Shown here: one piece after another, positions 1 to 12,000 of the stretch
Layout of the letters: the number at the start of each line of letters is the position of its first letter
Numbering within the stretch: position 1 is the stretch's first letter
Assembly: GCA_009617715.1 (NCBI GenBank)
Contig: VTFK01000443.1
Span: 62,001 to 126,000 of the forward strand
Direction of reading: 5' to 3'
DNA: 64,000 bases
From: Plectrocnemia conspersa
Taxonomy: Eukaryota; Arthropoda; Insecta; Trichoptera; Polycentropodidae
Position numbers and translations under genes: made by a program
The notes under the pieces: model-generated
The model's input: the letters and a program-made list of their open reading frames with translations, nothing else
What the model was told of the DNA's origin: nothing
Database searches by the model: none

Positions 1-65
1 TGCATGTTCATTTAAATGAAAACAAATTTATTAGCATTTTAACGTAACGTATTTTATATTTATAG

Positions 66-302
66 GCGCCCTTGTTGAAGGAAAAGTACTGCGTTTGTCA
101 TCTATCCACTGGAGATATGCTCCGAGCTGAAATCTCATCAGGATCTGAACTCGGAAAGACACTCAAAGAGCAAGTGGACAACGGAAAGTTAGTAAGCGAT
201 CAATTGGTAGTCAGCATGATCAACAAAAACTTGGATACTCCGGCGTGCAAAAATGGATTTTTGCTCGATGGATTCCCTCGAACTGTTCCACAAGCGGAGA
301 TG
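66..302 (+). CDS. AK2: Adenylate kinase 2, internal exon (partial gene)
   Basis: This is an internal coding exon of adenylate kinase 2, which interconverts ATP+AMP and 2 ADP, typically in the mitochondrial intermembrane space. It starts after a tatag acceptor (reading [20 protein letters not shown]) and ends at ATG|GTATG. The STGDMLRAE segment is the start of the NMP-binding region, and [10 protein letters not shown] is the conserved adenylate kinase signature containing the DGFPRT motif. The P-loop (GAPGSGKGT) must sit in an upstream exon outside the window, because the exon opens exactly where family members continue after GTQ. The phase is 0 at both ends and joins in frame to the exon at 649. 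Confidence 0.95.
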
Positions 303-648
303 GTATGTTATTATAAATTAAAAAATATGTAGTTTTATAGTGCAGCGTTTCCCAAAAGTTTCATTTTTTATTTTATCGTTTATAACCAAGATAGTATTTC
401 AACTAGAAGATCAAATCAATTTCCAACTTTCAGAAATAGATGAGTAAAACAGCAATTATGACCAAATTGGTTTTATATTAACTTTAAATAAAGTAGCAAA
501 TATGAACATATATAAAAAATTAGCGCTATTCACTTGACTTGATTTAATTGGTAAATGCTGCTATACTGTATACAAAATTGTCATACTTAGATATATCATC
601 AAATGAAGCATGAATCCTTAATTTTGATTATTATTGTTGTTTATTTAG

Positions 649-1032
649 TTGGATGACTTGCTGGAAGAGCGTAAGACCAATCTTGACGCCGTCGTTGAAT
701 TCAGCATCGACGATTCGCTGCTGGTACGGCGGATAACTGGTCGTTTGATCCACCCTCCCAGTGGTCGCAGCTATCATGAAGAATTCCATCCCCCGAAGGC
801 GTCCATGACTGACGATATTACCGGAGAACCGTTAATCAAGCGCTCAGATGACAACGCCGAAGCTCTCACCAAGCGGTTATTTGCATATCACAATCAAACT
901 AAACCCCTCGTCGACTATTACGCTCTGAAGGGACTGCATTACAGAGTCGACGCCGCCAAGGCCGCCAACGATGTGTTTAGCAAAATTGAATCAATATTCG
1001 CAAAGCGATGCGAGGCTCGCATGGCTAAGTAA
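649..1032 (+). CDS. AK2: Adenylate kinase 2, terminal exon
   Basis: This is the last coding exon of adenylate kinase 2. It opens after a tttag acceptor with [18 protein letters not shown] and stops at TAA. It carries the LID domain: [20 protein letters not shown], then [17 protein letters not shown]. The long LID is the 'large variant' form seen in AK2. The RSDDN motif supplies the conserved arginine and aspartate residues of the active site. The ORF keeps high identity-like spacing to animal AK2 with no break, so the gene looks functional. It converges on the minus-strand GEF gene downstream. Confidence 0.96.
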   Translation: MDDLLEERKTNLDAVVEFSIDDSLLVRRITGRLIHPPSGRSYHEEFHPPKASMTDDITGEPLIKRSDDNAEALTKRLFAYHNQTKPLVDYYALKGLHYRVDAAKAANDVFSKIESIFAKRCEARMAK

Positions 1033-1154
1033 TCCAATCAACGGGGCATGTATATATTATTATATACGTATATGTACTAAGTAAATTAATTGTTCAATTT
1101 ACCAATCCATATATTTTTTATTTAAAAATATTATATTTTTGTGGTGCCTATTTT

Positions 1155-1160
1155 AATAAA
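1155..1160 (+). terminator. Poly(A) signal of AK2
   Basis: An AATAAA hexamer lies about 120 bp after the AK2 stop codon, in the expected place for cleavage and polyadenylation. Other A-rich hexamers are common in this AT-rich DNA, so use of this one is likely but not proven. Confidence 0.55.
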
Positions 1161-2980
1161 TTTATTTTGAACTATTTACAATTATTACTAAAATAGTAGT
1201 TAAATATCTAGTTTAATAAATTAATCTAAACCTAAACTATTTGATGAATTATTATTTGAACTAAAAAAAAATGACATTATATTATTTAGTAAATTTTGTT
1301 ACATTATAAATCTTATCATTGAAAGTACAAGTATTTTAAGTCCATAAATATCAGATAAGATATGTATTTTATACGCAAGTTATATAATTATTATGTAAGA
1401 TTATATTACATTCTGAAAGTACAAACATGAGTGAGTTGTTAATGTTATTAAATTGAAACACAGTTTTTATTTGATCTTTTATATTTTTATAATCTGATAT
1501 CCATAAATATAAACATCATAAAAACACTTCCATTGCCATTCGATCGACACATTCCTAACGATACAATAAATAGTTTTTACACAACGAAAAAAAAATATTA
1601 GCGCTCGAATATACATTTAAATAACGCGAAACAATCACGACGAAGCTCGCCACAACATTCAGAAAAATATCTTCGCAAACAAAACAACCATTTGTACTCT
1701 CGATAATTAAACTAGACACGTATTTACACCATCGTCAAAATAACACTAATCAGTACAAAAACAAACGGTATATCCGAGAAACTCACAATTCGAAATCACT
1801 CAGCTTGTCAAAGATCTCAGCAGATGTTTATATATTAACATATCGCTACTCTTAATTTTTTCAAGTAAAAAATTCAACAAGGAACGGTTCAAAATTCATT
1901 ACTATCAAAAGCGATGTCCACTTAGAACTATCAAACTTGAAACATCGCTAATTATATTATTTTAAAGACTCGTTAAATCACATTTTATTTTTTAGATATA
2001 TAAAATGGTGTTCATTGTTGTTAAGACATGTAAAGCTATATTTTAATGACAAAACGTCAACCTATATTAACGTTATTCAACCCTCGATCTACTTTTTAAT
2101 TTCGCGGATTTACACAAACTGTTTAATATGTACAAATACAATCTTATAACCGTCAAAAAATCAAACAGATTCACTCAAATCAAACGCAAATATAGATTGT
2201 CGATAAAGACACAAATGATTATTATCTATTTAAATATCGACGGATTTGTTCTAACACACCGTTTCACATTTGCATTTTGTATATCTCAATACAAGAGTGA
2301 ATTGTGATAGTTATGGAAAATTAGATACTAGGGGTTAGAACTAAACCGAAGATATTTACATAAAAAAAATTAATCAATTACATTTATATATTATAATATA
2401 AAATCGAAAGATTATTATTTTTGGCATTAAATATTTTTAGATAACGACTGTTAATTTTAGAATAATACTTATCTAAGTTGTCTTGTATTAAGGAATGTTT
2501 TTTTTTGTTGATAAATTGACACGTTACAATAATTGATAAAATAGAAAAGCCAATTACTAAGTAAAAATAAACATTTTAATACAAATGATTGTTAAAGCAT
2601 AATAACCAAAATTTATCACAAATTAATCAAATATTTTCAATATCGAGGCACTATCACAACAGAAACACATTAAGATATTCATCATCATACTTGTATATAT
2701 TTATATAAAACAACATACAAATGATGTTAACCACTATCACTACGCAACAAAGGCATCTATATATATATTACAATAATATATAATGTAAAAATGTATTGCG
2801 ATATATACGCTGTATATTTTTGGTGTTACTCTATCTGATTTGCATCTGACCGAATACGAGAGCGATAATCGACAAACAACCTTCTCCAATTGTAAAAACG
2901 TACATAATTCCGACGATATCGAATGCTCTCGATCGCAATATGTACAAATTGATTTAAGGCAAATGTTGATTTTTTGGTGT
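1161..2980. other. Gene-free stretch between convergent genes; 3' UTR of GEF
   Basis: No coding potential is visible here. The right part must be the 3' UTR of the minus-strand GEF gene. TTTATT (AATAAA on the minus strand) occurs near 1984 and 1468, so the UTR could be about 1 kb or longer. The two genes converge, with their poly(A) regions perhaps only a few hundred bases apart. The sequence is AT-rich, with no repeat I can name. Confidence 0.5.
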
Positions 2981-3072
2981 TCAATCGAGACGATCTTGTG
3001 AGCGACTCGACGATCGCGACGTTTTGTGATGATCCAAATACGCTGCCGGAGCCCAACCTTCACCAGTTCCGC
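2981..3072 (-). CDS. MCF2L: GEF exon 19: end of SH3 domain and stop
   Basis: After a ttcag acceptor it completes the SH3 domain (GGTGEGWAPAAYLD, the conserved G-W-x-P-x-x-Y/L) and adds a basic serine-rich tail ending QDRLD and TGA. Two longer ORFs in the same DNA are off-frame shadows. Confidence 0.93.
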
Positions 3073-6000
3073 CTGAAAAATTAATAGTCATTTAATATTT
3101 TGTACAGATAGAAATTTTTATAATAATAAATAAATCAGTTAAGTGAGCGACTGTCATAAGAACAATCGCTTAGAAGGAAAGTGACACCTTATTTTCTTTT
3201 GTGACTGTTTTAGTAAATAACTAACAACTAATCTTTATGTCATTCGCTAATTAAAAATACTTTTTAAACAGTATTATGATTTCATAAAATATCATTTTAT
3301 AGATTTCACTAGGCATCTCTCACATTCTGGCGGCCATCCTTTCCATCGCTTGTGATGTTATTATAATAATGCGAAAAATAAAATTATTACTCACCTAGTA
3401 TTTTAACAAACCACCAGCCGGCGCATCCAATTTTCAACAATTCGACAGGATCGCCTTCTCGGAGCGAAACTTCAGACGGTCCAACGGCGCAATAGTCGGC
3501 CAAAGATATAAGTATACTCCCTACAGCCTGCGTCACATAATCGAATAAAACACATTAATATGTATCAATATTATACGCACAAAAGAAGTAGTAAGTGCGT
3601 CACTATGGATAATAATAGACAGTGCGTTAAGAGTTTTGTATTTAGTATAAAAATTTATTATTTGTATGGAAAGCTCTAATTTATGTGTAACAGTATTTTT
3701 ATTACTATTATATTATTAAAACATTTAGATAATAAAGATAATAGTATTGTTAGAAATTGATTTTTTTTATGTATATTATAATAGAAAATTTGAAAATACT
3801 ATTTATTAATCTTCACGAAAAAGAAACTAACGCACATGTATCTTATTCATATCGTTATTGGAGATATTTTTTCAACATGCATAATATATTTTTGTTGCAT
3901 ACTGGTTAACTTACATATAGGACAGCTCAAACAGAATTATTTATGCACACATTCATAAAATAAATATTTACATATATGTATATCATATGTAAATGTATAA
4001 AATAAATAATATTAAAACACACATACACACATTTTAAAATAAATTTATATTAAGTATGCAACCCTCAAATAGAATATACATATGTGACGTATAGAATCAA
4101 TATAGGACACATCCGTATTTATGGTTTCTTTATATTTGCAGACATGTATTATAAATATTATCATAATCAAAAAACAACATTTAGTCATTTGATCCAGTAT
4201 GTAGTTAGTTTAATTATGAGACAATTTCAAAGTTTAACATTTGTCATTTAATTTAATACATAATTAACATTTTTTTGGCATAAAAATAATTCGATTTATA
4301 TAAAAAAAACATTAGCTGTATAATTAGTTTTTCCCTACAAGGTCTCTTTTTGAATATAATCTTTGAAATGACCTTATATCACTTTGCTGTACTTGTATTT
4401 TGCTAATTACTAATATACATTGTACAATATTAATTAATCGTATTTGTTAAAATATCGACAGTATATATGTTACAATGGATGTGTATTACCAGTGAAAATA
4501 TATTTTCACTGACAGTTCAGTGAGATCATATTGAAACATATTTTCACCCATAGATATATTTTTTTACTGGTAAAAATACAATTTCACTGACACGTGATAG
4601 TGAAATTATACGCTTCTCTAAATTATTTCACGAGCGTTAAACCTCCATTTGCGTGTTTTTTTTTATTTAAAAAAATGTTTATGTCATTTAAGATATTTAA
4701 ATATCTCAATGCAGTTTCACTGATATTGACCACTAAAATTATCAATCAAATGTTTGATACATTTTCGCTGGCATAGTTAGTGAAATTATATTTCTACTAG
4801 TGAAAATATTATTTCATTAAAAATACACATTTACTGTAAAAATATACAAATAAAAGTTGTATAAATGAATTCAATGTCTATTAGGATGCATGAGAATAGT
4901 AATATTGTATTTTATAATATAATATACAGCAGCAGACACTTTTTTTTTACAGTTTTGATATACTAACAACTGGCTTTATGTATGTTGATAAATCAGCGTT
5001 AAATTTAACATACAAGTCGAATTATCTTTGTGGTTAAATTTTATACCGTTTTATTAATTTTACTCAAAAGTAAACAGGACATATCGTATATAGATTCTAG
5101 ACGGCATATAAAATATAAATATTTTATAAACACTTAATGTCGATTCTTACAAATTTCCATATCAAAATAATGATTAAAATTAAGAAAGGATTAACTGTTC
5201 TTTTCGTCTTAATATGTTTGAAAGATCTGTTATCAATTAAAAAAGACTTCTTGTAATCAATGTTTAGTACTATTTAAATAAAAATATTTATGTAGTAATT
5301 TATTTTTATTAAGCTATTATAATTTTAAACCTTTGTGATTTGATCTGACATTTATGCCACAAAACATAAACATGCAAGAATATTCAAGCACTCAAAAAAT
5401 AAACCATTCTAATTGTGTGTCAAGTATCGAGTGCTTCTGCCTAAATATTTGTTGATAATATAGATTATTACAAATTAATTGCGATGTCCTTTCATTTATA
5501 TTTTATACACATATGCATGCATAGTTTTGTGTTAATAAATATAGTCATAGAAGCATAAATAGTTGTTAAACAGCAAATTATCGAAGCATCATCACAATAG
5601 AATATATAGTATATATATATCATTATAATAATATACTTATAAATATAATGCATTCATGAATGATATAAAAAATATGCGTTAATAATGACCACACTCAACA
5701 AGCAAACCAATTCGAAACAACAAACTGATATGTCGTCGTATAATCACGGACAAAACACAAAAATTAAACGATACAATGATGATACGAAACAAAAATATAA
5801 ATAAATAATAAACGAATGAAAAAACTTACTCCTCGGTTTGCATTACTCTGACGTTGAACGAAACAAGTCGCTCGATTTTTTCGTTCAGGCGTTAGTATCA
5901 GTGATAACACGGCAGTGAAGGATATTAAATAGCGTTTACGATTAATATATATCTTTATGTATATATATGTAAATATGCAATATGTACAATTCGCGCAGTA

Positions 6001-9000
6001 CCGAGATATGCGCATATATCCTCAGTACTGAGACACGTAAAATGTCGAAGTGCTTTGGGTGCTGCCGATAAAGAATTGAACCATTCTGTGAATTGTGCCC
6101 ATCGTCTCCACCACCTGCCGAAATAACAATTCTCAGTGCCAAGATTCGCTCGGCTCAAAAGCGTCATATTCATCGGTGATTTTTAAAAACAAAATCATGA
6201 ATATGAATGATTTTTACGTTTGTTTATCGTTGAAAATTAAAAATAAGTAAACGATACAATAAAAAACTTAACTCGAATTAAAATTTTGAAAAAATGCATG
6301 ATAGTGAATTAGTAACAGCCAATCGATTAAAATAGAAAAATAAAAATGTATCATGTGATTATTGAGAATGTTACTTAATTAAAATTATTGAAAGAGAATT
6401 AGTTCAGCTGCTTCATTTTCACCTTTGATCGTTGTATAGTTAATTTTTATTCCATATTAGTAATTTGTGTATATTTAATTTGGATTAAAAGTAGTAGATT
6501 AAAAATATATATGTATGTATAATTATGAAAGTTCGTCCTTCATTTGCATTATGAAATTGTTACAGAACGATCTGCCGCAAACACAACGAATAAATTCAGA
6601 AACAAGCAAAAAGTGTATATAATGCAATTTTTGATTCAAGAGATAATGCCAGTTGTAGCATGTTCATTTTATTCAATTGACAAAATAATGAACGAAAAAG
6701 TGGCTAATTGTAATAATTAGTTGAGTTCATACATTTACAGAATCGGAATAATTACTAAAGCACATAGTAACCCACAAAGTTGGTAGTACTTTAATGGTGT
6801 TGAGAAATTTGGATCCACCAAAACAGTTGATCGGGAAGGCATTGAACACAAGTAATTGTGGATATGATTCTGACTGGCAACGTATATTATTGGGAGCAAA
6901 ACAGAGGCAAACCCGAGTACAATAGTTCTTATGTTAAAAGAAAGTTTATATTATTTCTGTATTTTTAGGTAATTTTCTCCATTTGATTGTATAGGGGTAC
7001 AGATTTTTTTGTAAAACATTAGGATGGGAAAATTCAAAATATTACACCATCAATACGCATGTATAGTACAGTACAGAATAAATTCTGACCATTTTAAATT
7101 CATCATACGTGGACTCATAGGTGAGTGTATGTGTTTTAAGTTTATAGATGATTTAAAAATATTATTTTTATGGTTGCCTTTTTACGAGTGAGTATCACGA
7201 GATTATGCTTGCATATCTGTCAGTGAAATATAAGTGCCAATCTACATTGTGTTTCAAATGTGCATTTTGATTTATCTAATTTATTTTACCAAATATTGGG
7301 CATCTAAGTAGTCCCCGGACGAACTGGGTGACACGGCTGATTATTCTTTGAATTAAGAATATATACAGATATTAAAAATGCAATATACACTAATGTGCAT
7401 CTTACAATAAAATTTGATTTTCAACACTTTTTAATTTTAAAATATTTTTTTTACCAATATATACCGAATTATTTGTTAGAATCCAACTTTCAATTTTTGT
7501 AATTTTAAAATTAAAAATAGTTGAGAATCACTGATTGTAAAAATTGACAGTTTAAATTTAATTTTATACTTTATCGATTGTAAGTATAAAATATTATTTT
7601 GTATATACATATATAGAAATATCTTTTTATATATTTAATCTGAAAAATTCATTACGCCATGATTGAGACTATTTTTTTAATCTCTACTATATCTTAAGAA
7701 CCATAACTAATAAAGTCGATTTCAAGCCCTTTTCATTAATGTGATTGTGGCGATTAAGTAACGCCAAACCGATTTTTATAATTATTGGTTCTAAAAACCC
7801 CTTCCTTTGCCAGATATCAGATAACGTTTTAGAGCCAAAACATAATGCTAAACTGCTGAACCAGATAAAAACAACTTATAAGAAAAAGAATGGATGAGCC
7901 ATCCAATTCTATGAACTATTGGTTCTGAGAAACCTCTTCCCTCTGCCAATTGCAAGGCAACTGAAGAGCGTAGCTGTGCAACGCAGAGAGCTGACGCCTG
8001 GGGCTTTGCCCGTGTCTGGTTAGGCCTCCGCAGAAGGCCAGCATAGCAGCAGAAGGGCTCCCCATAGAGATGCATATAATAAGTTGAGCCCCCTTAGAGA
8101 AATGGCCTACACCAGTGGTGGCCAATGAGTCGATCGCGGGACATAATCCGGTCGATCGTGAAACATCCTATCAAAATTTCAATACTTATAACTAACGAAA
8201 AATACCCAAATTTGAGTACACGCTGTGAATATTTCAATTCGTGTTTTGGTTTTACATACTTATGTGAATCAGCAATTTTCGTATCTTAAGATGATAGAAC
8301 ATAAAAATCAGGCGAGTTTGACGAATAGTCTCACGGAAGATTCTTTGAGGTTAGCGTCAACCAATTATTCTCCTAATTTTCTTATTTTGGTGAAAGAAAT
8401 GAAAGTACAATCTTCCCATAAATATTCCTAGGTTATGTATATTTTATATTGTATTATAATGTAATAAATGTTGTATTAAAAATATGAATATAGTTTATTA
8501 TTTATCTATTCTACAAAAACAGATTTAAAAATTAAAATAAGTTGATCACAGAGTATCAGAAAAAAATAAAGCCGATCATAATCCTGAACAAGTTGGCCGG
8601 GTCTGGCTTAAAATAAGAATCGATACTACTATGTCCTGCAGAAGATCGACGACCACCTAGGTGACTGCAGTCGTATATGCTGTGAAGGTTGAATTGCATC
8701 TCTCTCGGCAAACTTCACCATAAGATCCCGAAATGATTTAATACAACCAATGGAAAGGGCTTGATATTAACGAATTTATTTTTCTGTAGTGTTTACGAAA
8801 TATTTGCTTTTATTTTTTTTTTGAACCTCCTATACTATGACTTTTTAAATTTAAACACTATTTAAAAAAAATAGTGTCCACATAACAATGAAATAAAAAT
8901 TAACTATACACTTTTTTATTTGTAATTAGTATTGAATTGACAATTACCTTAACCAGTCCAATATGAACAAAATTTAAAAATATCTTACATATTAAATATC

Positions 9001-12000
9001 ATAAACATACTCCTATTTTATCAATAATTTATAAATATTCCTATTTATAATCAATCAGTAAAATTCTGAATGTCTTACCGGCGCGTGGTGTTGCTCGGGA
9101 GTTGGAGCTTCTTCGTCGTCACTATTGGAGCAATCGGACGACCAACACGGCTCATCAGACGATCCAGTCGTGGGATGAGGAGGTTGGCCGCCGTCGCAGC
9201 TCATGGCTCTGTTTGCGCCAGCGTTTTGGAGTACCATGCCTCCGCCAGAATCCCACGAAGCGGCTTGTCTCAAGGATCTGACAATATACAATCAGTTCAG
9301 AACATTGCTTAGGATAAAATATATATTTTTAATATACCTATGATGGTTTTGATTCGCCTGATTGAAACTGTACTGCTTGACTTTCTCACCCTTGAGCTCT
9401 TCCAATTGATCTAGGAGGACTCGCTTGATTTGCGCGACCCATGCTTGGCGGACGGCGGCTGTCACCGCCGTTAATGTGTGCACTTCCGACCGGCCCTGAA
9501 GCCATACTTCAAAGCGTCTAGGGTCACCCTTGACGGATTCAGTCAATCCAATTTGCGACATCTGAAGACAAGGAGCGGTGATGTTTATTGAATCAATTTA
9601 AGGATATGTTACATCAAATTAAACAATTGCGAGCGTTACTTGTAGATAATGTTTAAAGTGATATGTCGCTTTATTGTGGCTTGTTTTAGTAGGTGCTGGT
9701 TTGCAAAATAGCATCGCCTTTTGGTAGAGGAAAATATGCCTTTGACGTGGTCGCAGGCGGAGTTTCATGTCTCGTTTGCATTCGGTGACAACAGAGAACG
9801 ATCCTTGCATCAAAAGTTCGCCTTGTTGACTTAGATCCACCTTAAAATTTAAAGCGAGCAATGTAATTAATAATACAGCAATATAAAAGCATATAAATAT
9901 TAAAATTAACTTACCGGAAAACCAGTGATTGCGATTTGGTGCATCGAATCGTTGACACATTTTAATACAACTAACATACAATCTAACGCCTCCTGTAAAC
10001 CTTTGCCGTTTGATCCGTTTTCATTATATCTCAATAGATCCTTTAAAAATATTTTCAATTATTGACACACTACCATTTTTTATATACTATTAAAATTTAT
10101 ACTTTTTTATATAGTCTGATTTAAGAAAATACAGTAATATTAAATATACTTACTTTTAATAGTAAATGATACTTAGTTATTCTCTGCACAGGTTTTAATA
10201 AATAAGCAGCTAGAGGTAATTTGTGACCTAGTTTCATCTGGCAGGCCTGGAGGAATAAATGCGTGTCGACGAGCGTGGCTCGTAATCTTTCAGATCGTGG
10301 TATGTTTTGACAATAGTAACTATATAATCTAAAGAACGTCTCTCTCTGTAATGTTAACAAGGGGTAAGTAATATAAATATATTTACAAACACAAAGGTAT
10401 AACTTTTAATACACACCTTTTGTACGAAACAGAGAGCCACCAGCTCAGATGCCGATATACAATTCTCTATATCTTTTAAAAATATCTCGGAATGGAACGT
10501 GAATAATTCTTCCAAGTTTCCGAACAGAACGTTGACTTTTTCGAGCAATCCAGGAGGTACTATTGAAATATTGTCAGAATTTTCAATCTCTTCTTTATAA
10601 CCCTACAATAAAATTAAAAACAATTAATAAAGCACAAATTTTATCACACATGTATAAAAACATAACAATAAAATTACAGAATCTTCTGAAAGTAGACTGA
10701 TTTTTTCCGTCCATTCCTTCAATTTTTCATCGTAATCTTTATACAAAGATTCTAAATCATTATAAATCTCATCTTTCTCGACTATATCCGACGGACATTT
10801 ATTCTTATTGCCTAATTTACGTTTCAGTAAAGATGAACCATCAAACAGACTCTTCTTAGATTCTCTTCTATTTGGAAGAGTTTTATAAGGTCTATCAATT
10901 TCTGTATATATATTCAAATTTGAGTTTCCGTCTACTTTACTATATTTATTGTTCTTTATCTGACTGTTCATATGCTTGTAAGTAAGAGTAGAGTTCAATT
11001 TTTTATACGAATTCTTCTGATTCGGTAAAGTGCAATAATAGTTGCTTACAGTATCGTTCCATTGATTCATCTTCATCGTATAATCTTTAATCAACGAACC
11101 AATAACATCTTCTGATTTTTTATTAGAGCAAGTCTTATGTAGTGAATCATATGTATTAACGTCAGGAAGAGAAGAATAAATCAAATTGTTTTTTATCTTA
11201 GATTTAGTACATCTATTAGAAACGTTAGAATGGGTGCATTTCTTCAAACGACTGTTCTTAACCGTAGAAATGAACGATAGATTTGTATCAGAATATTCCT
11301 GCAACGTAGAATCTGTAGAGATCTTACTCCGGGGTCTAACACTATTTTTACAATTGCACAATTCAGTGCAACAAGCAGCAATTGGCATTCCAAAAGTGAT
11401 ATTATCATTATAATAACTTTCAAATAAATGCTTTTCACTGCTTGACTCTTCTTCAGAGCTTTTCATTTTAGAATTCGAATCGATCAACCTTGTGATATGC
11501 TTCAGTTTATTCTTCAAATTGAAGCGTTTCTTTGCATCCTGATCGAACAGCTTCACTTGATTTTTATAATCGCTGAAAAGTGTCGAATCCGACGGAGTAC
11601 GAAACAGCTTCATCTTCAACTGCGTAAAGTATTTCCTTTGATGTTGTTTTTCCCAATCAGGCGTTTCGTATCGATGATATAACCAAGAGTCAAAAGAATT
11701 GTCACTGTTGGTATTTTTGGATGATTTGTCCAGACTGTACTTTCCGTACTTCATATTGGTACTTTATATTGATTAACACACGTGCTGAATGATCAATAGT
11801 AAGATGAAGACTAAAGCGAAAGAGCAATGTGGAATCGTACTATTTAGACCTCACGCTCTATGAACGTCACACTCTAATAATCGTTCTAAACGTGCATCTT
11901 AATAATTATATAGATTTCCAGACCAAATAAACGATTGTTATTTCTCATTAAAAAAACATTTATATAAAAAAACTTCAGATAAAAATGTGCAGAGTGACAA

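Larger units (their letters stand above)
3528..9078 (-). other. Intron between linker and SH3 exons
   Basis: This 5.5 kb intron holds a palindromic MITE (4481-4828), the weak microexon and alternative last exon at 5.8-6.1 kb, a Helitron helicase scrap (6791-6905), a duplicated GC-richer segment (7780-8110) and a short hAT derivative (8113-8607). The rest is AT-rich with no coding signal. Confidence 0.7.

Noticed and set aside
2740..3063. Two long minus-strand ORFs (107 and 76 codons) at the GEF 3' end
   Set aside because: The third frame joins the SH3 exon in phase and completes the conserved GEGWAPAAYLD, so the longer ORFs are off-frame.
9070..9312. 80-codon plus-strand ORF
   Set aside because: It is antisense to GEF exon 17, whose minus-strand frame has correct splice sites and family-like sequence.
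11186..11413. Plus-strand ORFs at 11186-11413 and 11497-11682
   Set aside because: They lie opposite the 359-codon minus-strand exon and have no features of their own.
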